64,000 nt of DNA from Pseudomonas bubulae (GCF_900618535.1 NZ_UYJA01000004.1:496001-560000); one strand, 5' to 3'; shown: positions 23,713-33,346, counted from the stretch's first letter. Notes: a model not told the origin generated them from the sequence alone. Numbers and translations are program-made.

Positions 23713-23947
23713 TTTAAAGTTATCCACAGAAAGGCGATGATGATTTAAGGTTATTAACAAGTCATCCTATAACTGTTTTAAATCAATGAGTTACCTAAAG
23801 CCTTATTCACGCCCTGTGGATAAGGCTTTGTTTTTTGCGGGCCTAAATAAGCGTTTTGGCCAATGAACACAGGCCCATATCGACTTATTCACAGAAAATA
23901 GCCCACAACATTTTCTTGACGAAGGTTTCGAGATACGGTTTCATTGC

Positions 23948-23970
23948 TTTCGTTATCTTTCGAAACGAAA
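23948..23970. promoter_or_regulatory. candidate DeoR-type operator upstream of glmR
   Basis: TTTCGTT (23948-23954) and AACGAAA (23964-23970) form a 7-base inverted repeat 12 bases before the glmR start, with further TTTCG units at 23958-23962 and at about 23927. TTTCG/CGAAA repeats are typical of DeoR-family operators, so autoregulation by the downstream protein is inferred. The rest of the 269-base glmU-glmR gap holds DnaA boxes at 23720-23728 and 23815-23823 and a near match at 23885-23893. Confidence 0.5.
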
Positions 23971-23981
23971 CTTAAGCCGTT

Positions 23982-24749
23982 ATGTCCAAACGTAATACGC
24001 CACAACGCAGACACAACATCCTGGCCATGCTTGCCGAGCAGGGCGAAGTCAGTGTGGATGAACTGGCCAAGCGCTTCGAAACCTCTGAGGTTACGATTCG
24101 CAAGGATCTGGCTGCACTCGAAAGTAACGGGCTTTTATTGCGTCGTTATGGCGGCGCGATCACCATGCCGCAAGAACTGGTCAGTGATGTCCCTCAGCCA
24201 GTTTCTCTTTATAAGCAAGCCATTGCCCGTGCAGCGGTTGGTCTGATTAAAGAGCATGCGCGCATCATCATCGACAGCGGCAGCACCACGGCCTCGATGA
24301 TTCCACAACTGGGCCTGCAACCTGGCCTGGTAGTGATGACCAACTCCCTGCACGTCGCCAATGCACTCAGTGAACTGGAACATGAGCCTGTATTGCTGAT
24401 GACCGGGGGCACCTGGGATCCGCACTCCGAGTCCTTTCAGGGACAGGTTGCCGAACAGGTGTTGCGCTCATACGACTTCGATCAACTGTTCATCGGTGCT
24501 GACGGCATAGACCTGCAGCGCGGCACGACAACTTTTAACGAGTTGTTGGGTCTGAGCCGGGTCATGGCTGACGTCGCGCGTGAAGTGATCGTGATGGTCG
24601 AGTCGGACAAGATTGGTCGAAAAATACCCAACCTGGAACTGCCCTGGAGCAGCGTCCATACCCTTATTACCGATGATCGCCTGCCCCTTGAGGCACGCGA
24701 ACAGATTCAGGCCCGGGGCATAACATTGTTATGCGCGGCCCTAAGCTAG
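23982..24749 (+). CDS. glmR: DeoR-family transcriptional regulator GlmR
   Basis: A 255-residue DeoR-type regulator. The N-terminal winged helix-turn-helix is at about 6-60 (RRHNILAMLAEQGEVSVDELAKRFETSEVTIRKDL). The C-terminal sugar-phosphate sensor domain shows IDSGSTT and LFIGADGID. It lies 9 bases before glmS, the conserved GlmR position in Pseudomonas, where it affects amino-sugar and cell-wall metabolism. Its effector is probably a phosphosugar. A TTTCG-type inverted repeat just upstream suggests autoregulation. Confidence 0.9.
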   Translation: MSKRNTPQRRHNILAMLAEQGEVSVDELAKRFETSEVTIRKDLAALESNGLLLRRYGGAITMPQELVSDVPQPVSLYKQAIARAAVGLIKEHARIIIDSGSTTASMIPQLGLQPGLVVMTNSLHVANALSELEHEPVLLMTGGTWDPHSESFQGQVAEQVLRSYDFDQLFIGADGIDLQRGTTTFNELLGLSRVMADVAREVIVMVESDKIGRKIPNLELPWSSVHTLITDDRLPLEAREQIQARGITLLCAALS

Positions 24750-24758
24750 GAGAACTTT

Positions 24759-26594
24759 ATGTGTGGAATCGTTGGCGCAGTCGCTGAACGTAATATCACG
24801 GCCATTCTGCTGGAAGGCCTGAAACGTCTTGAATACCGTGGTTACGACAGCGCAGGTGTGGCTGTTTTCACCAACAACGGCACCCTGGAACGCATGCGCC
24901 GCAACGGCAAAGTGGCCGAGCTGGAACAAGCTCTGGCCGGTGAGCCATTGGCCGGTCGTCTGGGCATTGCCCATACCCGTTGGGCCACCCACGGTGCGCC
25001 GTGCGAGCGTAACGCTCACCCGCATTTCTCCGGTTCCGATCTGGCTGTTGTACATAACGGCATCATCGAAAACCATGAAGCCCTGCGTGAGCAGCTCAAA
25101 GGCTTGGGCTATGTGTTTACCTCGGACACTGACACCGAAGTCATTGCCCACCTGCTAAACCACAAACTCAAAGATCACAGCGACCTGACCGAGGCCCTCA
25201 AGGCCACCGTTAAAGAGTTGCACGGTGCCTACGGCCTGGCTGTGATCAGCGCCAAGCAACCGGATCGTCTGGTTGCAGCCCGCAGCGGCAGCCCGCTGGT
25301 GATTGGCCTGGGCCTGGGTGAAAACTTCCTGGCCTCCGACCAATTGGCACTGCGTCAGGTCACTGACCGTTTCATGTACCTGGAAGAAGGCGATATCGCT
25401 GAAATCCGTCGTGACAGCGTGCAGATCTGGGACGTAAACGGTCAGAGCGTTCAACGCGAAGCCGTGCAATACAGCGATGGCGCCGAAGCGGCCGACAAGG
25501 GCGAGTATCGCCACTACATGCTCAAGGAAATCCACGAGCAACCAGCAGTAGTTCAACGCACCCTGGAAAATCGCCTGGGTGCTGACCATGTACTGGTTCA
25601 AGCTTTCGGTCCACAAGCGAAGGAATTGTTCGCCAAGGTTCGCAATGTTCAGATCGTCGCCTGTGGTACCAGCTACCACGCCGGCATGGTTGCCCGTTAC
25701 TGGCTCGAAAGCCTGGCAGGCATTCCGTGCCAGGTTGAAGTGGCCAGCGAGTTCCGCTACCGAAAAGTTGTGGTGCAACCGGACACCCTGTTTGTTTCGA
25801 TCTCGCAATCGGGCGAAACCGCTGACACCCTGGCAGCACTGCGCAATGCAAAAGAATTGGGCTTCCTCGGTAGCCTGGCGATTTGCAACGTAGGTATCAG
25901 CTCGCTGGTTCGTGAGTCTGATCTGACGCTGCTAACCCAAGCAGGTCGCGAAATCGGTGTGGCTTCCACCAAGGCATTTACCACCCAGCTGGTAGGCCTG
26001 TTGCTGCTGACCCTGTCTCTGGGCCAGGTGCGCGGCACCCTGGAAGAGGGCGTTGAAGCACAGCTGGTAGAAGAACTGCGTCGTTTACCAGCGCGTCTGG
26101 GCGAAGCCCTGGCGATGGATTCGGTGGTTGAAAAAGTGGCTGAATTGTTTGCCGATAAACATCACACCCTGTTCCTGGGCCGTGGCGCTCAGTTCCCGGT
26201 GGCAATGGAAGGCGCACTCAAGCTCAAGGAAATTTCGTACATCCACGCTGAAGCGTACCCGGCGGGCGAGTTGAAGCACGGCCCTCTGGCACTTGTGGAT
26301 AACGATATGCCGGTAGTGACCGTTGCTCCGAACAATGAGCTGTTGGAGAAACTTAAATCCAACCTGCAAGAAGTTCGTGCCCGCGGTGGCGAGCTGATTG
26401 TGTTTGCTGATGAACAAGCCGGTATGAGCAACGGCGAAGGCACCCATGTGATCAACATGCCGCATATCCACGATGTGCTGGCGCCGATCCTCTACACCAT
26501 CCCGCTGCAATTGCTGTCGTACTACGTTGCCGTGCTCAAAGGCACTGACGTGGACCAGCCGCGTAACCTGGCTAAATCCGTGACTGTGGAATAA
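24759..26594 (+). CDS. glmS: glucosamine-6-phosphate synthase (isomerizing)
   Basis: GlmS converts fructose-6-phosphate and glutamine to glucosamine-6-phosphate, the first step to UDP-GlcNAc. The 611 residues show the class II glutamine amidotransferase with nucleophile Cys2 (MCGIVGAVA), HTRWATHG and two SIS domains ([17 protein letters not shown]), ending in [14 protein letters not shown] 24759 follows AGGAGAA. A perfect DnaA box falls at 26294-26302. Probably cotranscribed with glmR. Confidence 0.98.
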   Translation: MCGIVGAVAERNITAILLEGLKRLEYRGYDSAGVAVFTNNGTLERMRRNGKVAELEQALAGEPLAGRLGIAHTRWATHGAPCERNAHPHFSGSDLAVVHNGIIENHEALREQLKGLGYVFTSDTDTEVIAHLLNHKLKDHSDLTEALKATVKELHGAYGLAVISAKQPDRLVAARSGSPLVIGLGLGENFLASDQLALRQVTDRFMYLEEGDIAEIRRDSVQIWDVNGQSVQREAVQYSDGAEAADKGEYRHYMLKEIHEQPAVVQRTLENRLGADHVLVQAFGPQAKELFAKVRNVQIVACGTSYHAGMVARYWLESLAGIPCQVEVASEFRYRKVVVQPDTLFVSISQSGETADTLAALRNAKELGFLGSLAICNVGISSLVRESDLTLLTQAGREIGVASTKAFTTQLVGLLLLTLSLGQVRGTLEEGVEAQLVEELRRLPARLGEALAMDSVVEKVAELFADKHHTLFLGRGAQFPVAMEGALKLKEISYIHAEAYPAGELKHGPLALVDNDMPVVTVAPNNELLEKLKSNLQEVRARGGELIVFADEQAGMSNGEGTHVINMPHIHDVLAPILYTIPLQLLSYYVAVLKGTDVDQPRNLAKSVTVE

Positions 26595-26650
26595 ATCACA
26601 GCTGCGGCACTACTCAGTGGTGGTTTTAGAGAATTAAAACTGTCGCGAAT

Positions 26651-26677
26651 GAAGGGAGCCACTTACGGGCTCCCTTC
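26651..26677 (+). terminator. terminator hairpin after glmS
   Basis: GAAGGGAGCC (26651-26660) and GGCTCCCTTC (26668-26677) form a perfect 10-base stem with a 7-base loop. It lies between convergent glmS and the GNAT-Rnk gene. The T tract is weak. Confidence 0.65.
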
Positions 26678-26732
26678 TTCGACAGATCCCCTTCTTCCAG
26701 GTTGCTTGACCAACACTGAGGGAAACACTCAA

Positions 26733-27644
26733 TTACAGGTGGAAATGGCCCGCAGCCTCTGGCTGGTAAAGCACTTTCCTGATCTCAATTCGGCGGGTCC
26801 GATCAGAAATTCGCCAGTCAATGGCGTCCCCCTCCTGATAGCCCAAAATGGCGGCGCCAATGTCGGAATACACGGAATGCTTCCCTGCGTTGCTGTCCGC
26901 GTCTTCCGGGTAGACCAGGGCCACTTCGATCTCTTCGTCGTCCAGTTGCACTAAAGCCCTGGAGTTCATCGTGACGACATTGCCCGCCACCTGCTGCGGC
27001 TTGACGACAATGGCTCGTTCAAGCTCATGTTCGAGCTCAACAACCGTCGGACCTTGCTCCAGAGCGATTAGACTCTCGAGCCTGGCCTTGTCGATTTCAG
27101 TGATGTAGATCCTGGTGGAGTCGCCAACGGTACCTTCGCGCAAGAGCTGGAGATAGCGCCCCGCTGCCATGGAAAATGACTTCAATGTGGGCGTTTCGCT
27201 TTCAAGCACAAAGCCGCTGCGCAGAAAGGCTTTTACCGAGCGCGTGTTGTCCGGGTGGATCTTGGCGATGAGCTTCTTGGCCCGCATGTCGAGGAAGGCC
27301 AGTTTCATGCCTTCGCGGATCGTGCGGGCGCCAAGGTTTCGGCCCCATTTGTCGCTGTCTCCAATGACCAGGACTATCTCGCAATTTGAGCCGGTCTTGA
27401 TCAGACGGACAAAGCCTACCGGGGCGTCATGCCGGTCATAAGCCATGAAGAATCGGCCACCCTGGTTGAACAGATGGGTCAGGATTGGCAATTGGGTTCT
27501 ATCAATGGCTTGCTCGATGGAGCGGGAGACATGACGTGAATCGCTCAGATAACAGGTGACGCGCTCATCTTCCAACCAATCCATCAACGTCAACGCATGC
27601 GCCCGAGTAACTTCCGGGCACAGCGAAATGAAAGGCTTGTTCAT
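26733..27644 (-). CDS. GNAT acetyltransferase fused to a Rnk/GreA-type C-terminal domain
   Basis: A 303-residue two-domain protein. Residues 1-160 form a GNAT fold with the acetyl-CoA loop region IGDSDKWGRNLGARTI and later HPDNTRSVKAFLRSGF. Residues 175-303 match Rnk (nucleoside diphosphate kinase regulator, related to the GreA/GreB C-terminus), with VALVYPEDADSNAGKHSVYS and ILGYQEGDAIDW. Rnk proteins contact RNA polymerase near the secondary channel; the acetyl acceptor is unknown. ATG 27644 is preferred; the frame extends 17 codons upstream to another ATG at 27695. The fusion is known in Pseudomonas annotations but not functionally defined. Confidence 0.8.
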   Translation of the reverse strand: MNKPFISLCPEVTRAHALTLMDWLEDERVTCYLSDSRHVSRSIEQAIDRTQLPILTHLFNQGGRFFMAYDRHDAPVGFVRLIKTGSNCEIVLVIGDSDKWGRNLGARTIREGMKLAFLDMRAKKLIAKIHPDNTRSVKAFLRSGFVLESETPTLKSFSMAAGRYLQLLREGTVGDSTRIYITEIDKARLESLIALEQGPTVVELEHELERAIVVKPQQVAGNVVTMNSRALVQLDDEEIEVALVYPEDADSNAGKHSVYSDIGAAILGYQEGDAIDWRISDRTRRIEIRKVLYQPEAAGHFHL

Positions 27645-27882
27645 CTTCACCACACTTATTTTCAAGGGATGAAAGCCCTTCATGGCTACGGCCATGACGG
27701 TTCTTTCGGCAACCGGCTATTTTAAGACATAACGCAAGTAATGCCGAATGGTCGGGAGAGTTCGGGGATATCTTCGTTTTACCCTTTGATCCGACCCAGA
27801 GCCTCGCCGCAAGCAGCGCCAGCAAATGTACGTGTATGTCTTGTGGTTTCAGGGTTGTGGATAACTTCAGCAAGGAGCTGGC

Positions 27883-28797
27883 ATGCTTTACACCAATGCG
27901 CTGAAACAATTGGATATGCAGGATATTTCGATCGTCTTGCTGTTGATCGAAAATCGCAGCGCCAAGCGTGTGGCAGAAATGTTGAATCTCAGCCAATCAA
28001 GCATCAGTTACAGCCTGAAAAAACTCCGCCACTGTTTCGACGACAAACTCTTCGAGAACACCGACGGCGCCATGCAACCCACGGCACGGGTGCTGGCGAT
28101 CAAGCCCTATCTGCAAAACATCCTGCAGTGCATCAATCAGTGCGCCAAGGAAGGAGCAGGGCAGGGCACCGCGCTGCGTCAGTGGAATATCACTGCCCCG
28201 GAATATTTTGAAATTCTCATGTTGCCTGCAGTGTTGCAGCAGGTGCGTTCAACCGGGCGCAACTGGGCGTTGAGTGTGAGCCGCCTGGGCCAGGATTTGC
28301 CCATCAGTGAGTTATTGGCTTCTGACACCGACGTTTGCTTTGGCTTCGGCCCGGGCTATCACCAACGGCATCCGTTGCTGGGCTATCGCAGCCTTACTGA
28401 AGATTCTTTTGTGTGCCTGTCCAGCGTGGCAAAACATCAGGCTAAATCTTTTTTGGATATTGATGAGTTTTGTGACGCGCCGCACATATTTCCAACGCCG
28501 TGGCTGTCGGAAAAAAACATGGTGGATGGCTGGCTGGAAAAACAGTCGCGGCGTAGAAGTATTTTTACCCGGGCCAACTCCTATCACGCCGGGGTCAATG
28601 TTTTATTGGCGGTGCCGGCACTGATCGTGATCCCGAAAAAAATAGTGGCGACGTTGAATGTGCCGCCAAACATTAAAGTTCTCCAACCGCCGCCCGGTTT
28701 TCCGACTTTCACTCTGGACATGATCTGGAGCCGTGAACGAACCATCCACAGCGACTTTCATGAGCTGGAAGGGTTGATCGAAAAAATAAAAAAATAA
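27883..28797 (+). CDS. LysR-family transcriptional regulator
   Basis: A 304-residue LysR-type regulator. The N-terminal helix-turn-helix (about 15-65) contains SAKRVAEMLNLSQSSISYSLKKLR, followed by a substrate-binding domain of usual length. ATG 27883 has AAGGAG upstream. It lies about 100 bases upstream of, and parallel to, the hydrolase gene at 28902, which it may control. LysR genes are more often divergent from their targets, so this is tentative. A DnaA box lies in the upstream gap (27856-27864). Confidence 0.85.
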   Translation: MLYTNALKQLDMQDISIVLLLIENRSAKRVAEMLNLSQSSISYSLKKLRHCFDDKLFENTDGAMQPTARVLAIKPYLQNILQCINQCAKEGAGQGTALRQWNITAPEYFEILMLPAVLQQVRSTGRNWALSVSRLGQDLPISELLASDTDVCFGFGPGYHQRHPLLGYRSLTEDSFVCLSSVAKHQAKSFLDIDEFCDAPHIFPTPWLSEKNMVDGWLEKQSRRRSIFTRANSYHAGVNVLLAVPALIVIPKKIVATLNVPPNIKVLQPPPGFPTFTLDMIWSRERTIHSDFHELEGLIEKIKK

Positions 28798-28901
28798 ATT
28801 TCAGGTGCGCAAAATCGCCTGCGGGTGCTGGTGTGCGCTATACATTCCCACTGCTTATCCCGCAGGGTAGGGCACGGCCATGAACTGAAAAGGAATTTTC
28901 G

Positions 28902-30236
28902 ATGATCAAGCAATTTATCAAACCCGCCCGCACCGGTGCGGTTTTTCTAGTGACTTGCCTGGCGGCTTCCATCGCCTGTGCCAGCGATAAAACCAGTTAC
29001 CCGGACGCCGCTGCCAGCGACCCGGCGAAGCTGGGCTGGATGGTCGGTGCACCGCCCCCGCCGGATCGCATCGTGCGCTTTGCCGACGGCAGTTATTTCC
29101 AGTTTCCCGCCATGCGCTGGAGTGTTTCCAACTTCCGTCAATTGATGCCTACCACCAATGTCTCCCGTGGCCTGGGTGCGCCCGTGCTGCTGGCCAGAGC
29201 CTTGCGCACGGATATCGACGCCTTGACCTTCGTGCCACTGGGCAGCAAGGAGCCGATGACCTGGGAACAGTCGCTGGCGGCGAACTACACCGACGGCATT
29301 GTGGTGCTGCACCGCGGCAAAATTGTTTATGAGCGTTACTTTGGTGTGCTGACCCCCGAAGGCCAGCACGGCGCCATGTCGATGACCAAGTCCGTGGTGG
29401 GTACTATGGGCGCGATGCTGGTGGCTGATGGCACGTTGGATGCCAATAAAAAAATTGCTGAGTATGTCCCCGAGCTGGCCAAGTCGGCCTTTGGCAACGC
29501 CACCCTGCGCCAGGTGCTGGACATGACCACGGGGCTTAAATACAGCGAAGATTATGCCGACCCCAATGCTGAAGTCTGGAAGCATGCACAGGCCGGTAAC
29601 CCGCTACCCAAACCCAAGGACTACACCGGCCCGCAAAGCTATATGGAATATTTGCAGACGGTCGAGCCGGAGGGGGAGCACGGCGAGGCCTTCGCTTATA
29701 AAACCGTGAACACCGATGTGCTGGGCTGGGTCATTGCACGAGTGACAGGGCGTAACGTTGCGCAATTGCTCTCGGAAAAAATCTGGCAGCGCATTGGCGC
29801 TGAACAATCGGCCTATTTCACCGTGGATTCAATCGGTACCCCGTTTGCGGGGGGTGGTTTGAATACAGGGCTACGGGACATGGCCCGCTTTGGAGAAATG
29901 ATCCGTAACAATGGTCAGTATCTCGGCAAGCAAATCGTACCCAAGGCGGTTGTCGATGACATTCGTGGTGGCGGCGATAAAGCGGCCTTTGCCAAAGCCG
30001 GTTATGACTTGCTTAAGGGCGCCAGCTATCGCGACATGTGGTGGGTGACGCACAACGCGGATGGTGCCTTTATGGCGCGCGGTGTTTACGGTCAGCGCAC
30101 CTACATTGACCCGAAAGCCGAAATGGTTATTGTGCGTTATGCCTCCAACCCGGTTGCCAGCAACTCGGCTAACGATCCGGTGACTATTCCTGCATTTGAA
30201 GCCCTGGCCAAACAGTTGATGACTCACCCGGACTGA
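28902..30236 (+). CDS. exported serine hydrolase, beta-lactamase/NylB-like family
   Basis: A 444-residue protein with an N-terminal signal peptide (about 1-27, ending ASIACAS) and a class C beta-lactamase/esterase fold. The catalytic SxxK is SMTK at 160-163, and the second motif region is FAYKTVNTDVLGW. The arrangement resembles 6-aminohexanoate-dimer hydrolase (NylB) relatives, which act as esterases or amidases rather than true beta-lactamases. The substrate is unknown. AAAAGGAA precedes ATG 28902, and a terminator follows. Likely periplasmic. Confidence 0.8.
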   Translation: MIKQFIKPARTGAVFLVTCLAASIACASDKTSYPDAAASDPAKLGWMVGAPPPPDRIVRFADGSYFQFPAMRWSVSNFRQLMPTTNVSRGLGAPVLLARALRTDIDALTFVPLGSKEPMTWEQSLAANYTDGIVVLHRGKIVYERYFGVLTPEGQHGAMSMTKSVVGTMGAMLVADGTLDANKKIAEYVPELAKSAFGNATLRQVLDMTTGLKYSEDYADPNAEVWKHAQAGNPLPKPKDYTGPQSYMEYLQTVEPEGEHGEAFAYKTVNTDVLGWVIARVTGRNVAQLLSEKIWQRIGAEQSAYFTVDSIGTPFAGGGLNTGLRDMARFGEMIRNNGQYLGKQIVPKAVVDDIRGGGDKAAFAKAGYDLLKGASYRDMWWVTHNADGAFMARGVYGQRTYIDPKAEMVIVRYASNPVASNSANDPVTIPAFEALAKQLMTHPD

Positions 30237-30281
30237 TAGCGCCAAAAAACGCTGGGAGTCGTGCTTGACCGGCTCCCATAG

Positions 30282-30299
30282 CGGCGTTTCGCCGTTTTT
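30282..30299 (+). terminator. terminator after the serine hydrolase gene
   Basis: CGGCG (30282-30286), loop TTT, CGCCG (30290-30294), then TTTTT, located 46 bases after the stop. Confidence 0.7.
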
Positions 30300-30386
30300 A
30301 AACCAAGATGAAGAATCCGTAAGCTCGACAAAAGTTTCATCATTTCTGCGATATCGTAACTAGATATTTCATAAGTGAGTGTTTCC

Positions 30387-32321
30387 ATGCGTGTCGATTT
30401 AGAGGCAGAGGAGGGCCGGCTCGAGTCTTTGCCTCGTTTCCAAAGCGCCAGCGCACAGGCTCGTCAGCTCTATCTACTGGGGGTAGTGCTGGCAGTCCTG
30501 GCGTTGCTGGCGTGGGTGCTGGCATTTTTTATAGGTCTGTTTTCATCGGAATCGCTGTGGCCGGTGCTGCTGGGCAATAACGCAGCAGCCATGCTGGTGC
30601 TGGCCGCAGGCGTTCAATCGGCTTACTGGGTGGCGGATTGGCGCAATGACGCACTCAACCCCGCACCACAGGTGGCTGAGGTCGCGCCCGACGAACAGTT
30701 GCGTGGCATTGAACGTTTTAACCAGCGGATTGATGCCGGGGCAAAACAGGTGCTGGCCACCATCGGCGCGCCCGTTTTGTGGCTGGCAGGCGTGAGCGGT
30801 GTCGCCTGGTGGAGCGTCCAGCACACCTGGAACCTGGCTTTACCCGGTTTGGCTCTGGGAACCTGGGGCAGTGTCGCGGCTGGCATTGCGGTGCTGTGCG
30901 CGTTTGCACTGTTAGTGTTCGAACGTTTCCTGGCGCAGCAACACCCTGGCCAATGGCCGGAGGCGCGTTTGCTGGCACCGTTGGTTCGCGTGCCCATCCT
31001 CACTTTGCTCCTGAGCGCCGTGTGCCTGATTTTCAGCAGCGACGATGCGGTGTGGCCTGCCCGCCTCGCGGTGCTGACCGGGTTGCTACCTGCTGCCGTG
31101 GCTATTGAGCTGATTCTGAGGGCGCTGGCTGCACTGTTCATCCCGCGCCGCGACAAACTAGAACCGCGCATGATCGGGCAAAGCTTTGTCGCTGGTATGT
31201 TGCGTTGGCCGCCTCAGCCATTGCTGACGCTGCAGAGCGAATTGCATAACCGGTTCGGCATCGACCTGCGCCAAATCTGGGCTTTTACCTTTATGCGCAA
31301 AGCGTTTTTCCCGGTGCTGGCGGTGGTTGCTGCTGTCGGCTGGGTGCTGAGCGGTGTGAGTGAAATCCCGCTGCAAGGTCGAGGGATTTATGAGCGCTTT
31401 GGTGAGCCGGTTGAAGTGTTGGGCCCGGGTTTGCACGTGGGCCTGCCATGGCCTTTTGGGCGAGTCCTGGCGGTGGAAAACGGTGTGGTACATGAGTTGG
31501 CCACTAGCACGGAATCGACTGTCGATCCGCTACTCACGCCTGCCGATGGTTTACCACCGCTTACCGCCAATCGCCTGTGGGATGCCACCCATGTGAATGA
31601 CAAGTCCCAGGTGATTGCCAGCGACAGTGGCGACAAACAGGGCTTTCAGATCGTCAATATGGACGTGCGTTTTGTCTATCGCATTGGCCTGAGCGACCAC
31701 GCCGCCATTGCCGCCACTTATCACAGTGCTGATGTACCGACGCTGATTCGCACTACCGCCAGCCGCATTCTGGTACACGACTTTGCCTCTCGGACGCTTG
31801 ATGGTGTGCTCGGTGAGCAGCGCAGTGCGCTGGCCGATGATATAGGCCACGCCGTGCAGGCTGATCTGGATGGCCTGGACAGCGGGGTGGAAATTCTTGC
31901 CACCGTGGTTGAAGCCATCCACCCACCTGCCGGGGCCGCCAATGCCTATCACGGTGTGCAGGCAGCACAGATCAGCGCGCAGGCCCTGATTGCCCGCGAA
32001 CGGGGCGCGGCCAGTGAACAAGCCAATGTGGCGCAATTGCAGGCCAGCGTCGCCCTGGATCAAGCCCATGCGCTGGCGCGTGAAATAAATGCCACCGCAC
32101 TGACAGCTGATCTGCGCTTTGGCGCCGAGCAAAAAGCCTACGCCAGTGCCGGTCATGCGTTCCTTTTGGAACAGTACCTGAGCCAGTTAAGCCAGGGGCT
32201 GAACAATGCCCGATTGCTGATCCTCGACCATCGCCTTGGGGGCAGCAGTGCGCCGACCCTCGACCTGCGTTCTTTCACACTGCCGGCCGATCCTGTCGCG
32301 CCGCGTAAAGCTGCTCAGTAA
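30387..32321 (+). CDS. SPFH/HflK-like protein with an N-terminal multi-helix membrane module
   Basis: A 644-residue membrane protein. About seven hydrophobic segments (roughly 28-52, 57-82, 125-145, 152-178, 196-216, 224-252 and 306-324) precede an SPFH (stomatin/prohibitin/HflK-C) domain that begins near 325 (GRGIYERFGEPVEVLGPGLHVGLPWPFG) and continues to an Ala-rich coiled coil (about 525-620). Plain HflK has one membrane helix, so the extra module is a distinct architecture. ATG 30387 is chosen; GTG 30375 is possible. First gene of a four-gene operon; its TAA is part of the AAGGAG site of the next gene. Automatic annotation usually says protease modulator HflK; partners and role are unknown. 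Confidence 0.75.
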   Translation: MRVDLEAEEGRLESLPRFQSASAQARQLYLLGVVLAVLALLAWVLAFFIGLFSSESLWPVLLGNNAAAMLVLAAGVQSAYWVADWRNDALNPAPQVAEVAPDEQLRGIERFNQRIDAGAKQVLATIGAPVLWLAGVSGVAWWSVQHTWNLALPGLALGTWGSVAAGIAVLCAFALLVFERFLAQQHPGQWPEARLLAPLVRVPILTLLLSAVCLIFSSDDAVWPARLAVLTGLLPAAVAIELILRALAALFIPRRDKLEPRMIGQSFVAGMLRWPPQPLLTLQSELHNRFGIDLRQIWAFTFMRKAFFPVLAVVAAVGWVLSGVSEIPLQGRGIYERFGEPVEVLGPGLHVGLPWPFGRVLAVENGVVHELATSTESTVDPLLTPADGLPPLTANRLWDATHVNDKSQVIASDSGDKQGFQIVNMDVRFVYRIGLSDHAAIAATYHSADVPTLIRTTASRILVHDFASRTLDGVLGEQRSALADDIGHAVQADLDGLDSGVEILATVVEAIHPPAGAANAYHGVQAAQISAQALIARERGAASEQANVAQLQASVALDQAHALAREINATALTADLRFGAEQKAYASAGHAFLLEQYLSQLSQGLNNARLLILDHRLGGSSAPTLDLRSFTLPADPVAPRKAAQ

Positions 32322-32332
32322 GGAGTCTTCTC

Positions 32333-33346
32333 TTGTCTCAATCCCACGATCACAGCAGCCATCATCATGGCTGTTCCCACCACGGCCATCACCATCATGA
32401 CGATACCCTTGAGCCAAGCCCCTTCCCGTGGCGACGCATGGGCTGGGCGGCATTGCTGGTGCTGTTTGCCATCGCCGCGGCGAGCCTGGTGCAAGTACGT
32501 TCCGGCGAAGCCACGGTAATTACCCGCTTTGGCAACCCGGCCCGGGTGCTGCTGGAGCCCGGTCTGGGCTGGCGCTGGCCGGCGCCATTTGAAGTCAGCG
32601 TGCCGGTGGATCTGCGTTTGCGCACCACCTCCAGCGGCCTGCAGGACGTGGGCACTCGCGATGGTCTGCGGATTATTGTGCAGGCCTATGTGGCCTGGCA
32701 GGTGCAGCCCGATGCCGAGAATGTGCAGCGCTTTATGCGCGCCGTACAAAATCAGCCTGACGAAGCGGCGCGGCAGATCCGTACATTTGTGGGGTCGGCA
32801 CTGGAAACGACGGCTGCCAGTTTTGATCTTTCAAGCCTGGTGAACACCGATGCCAGCCAGGTCAAAATTGCCGACTTTGAAGCGCAATTGCGTCAGCAGA
32901 TCGAACAGCAATTGCTCAACACCTATGGTGTGCGTGTGCTGCAAGTGGGCGTGGAGCGCCTGACTTTGCCATCGGTCACGCTCACGGCGACGGTTGACCG
33001 CATGCGTGCCGAGCGCGAAACCATCGCCACGGAGCGCACCGCCGCAGGCAAGCGCGAAGCGGCGCAAATCCGCTCCGCTGCCGAACGCGATGCGCGCATC
33101 CTGCAGGCCGATGCGAGCATCAAGGCCGCGGATATCGAAGCGCAGTCGCGGGTAGAAGCCGCGCAGATTTATGGTCGTGCCTATGCCAGTTCGCCCGCGC
33201 TGTACAACGAACTGCGCGCGCTCGATACGCTGGGAACAATGGTTAATCCCGGCACAAAAATTATTTTGCGCACCGATGCCGCACCCTTCCGGGTACTGGT
33301 CGATGGCCCGCCGAAGCTGGATGCCAAGGCTGGATCGCAGCCATGA
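32333..33346 (+). CDS. SPFH/HflK-like protein with a His-rich N-terminal tail
   Basis: A 337-residue protein starting at TTG 32333, supported by TAAGGAG 8 bases upstream. The first 24 residues (SHDHSSHHHGCSHHGHHHH region) hold 11 His and one Cys, a likely metal-binding tail. One membrane helix follows at 37-54, then an SPFH domain (SGEATVITRFGNPARVLLEPG) and an Arg/Ala/Glu-rich coiled coil (ATERTAAGKREAAQIRSAAER, about 225-290). With HflK topology the tail would be cytoplasmic and the SPFH domain periplasmic. It overlaps the next gene by 4 bases. A metal link is inferred from the tail and the P1B ATPase two genes on. Confidence 0.78.
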   Translation: MSQSHDHSSHHHGCSHHGHHHHDDTLEPSPFPWRRMGWAALLVLFAIAAASLVQVRSGEATVITRFGNPARVLLEPGLGWRWPAPFEVSVPVDLRLRTTSSGLQDVGTRDGLRIIVQAYVAWQVQPDAENVQRFMRAVQNQPDEAARQIRTFVGSALETTAASFDLSSLVNTDASQVKIADFEAQLRQQIEQQLLNTYGVRVLQVGVERLTLPSVTLTATVDRMRAERETIATERTAAGKREAAQIRSAAERDARILQADASIKAADIEAQSRVEAAQIYGRAYASSPALYNELRALDTLGTMVNPGTKIILRTDAAPFRVLVDGPPKLDAKAGSQP

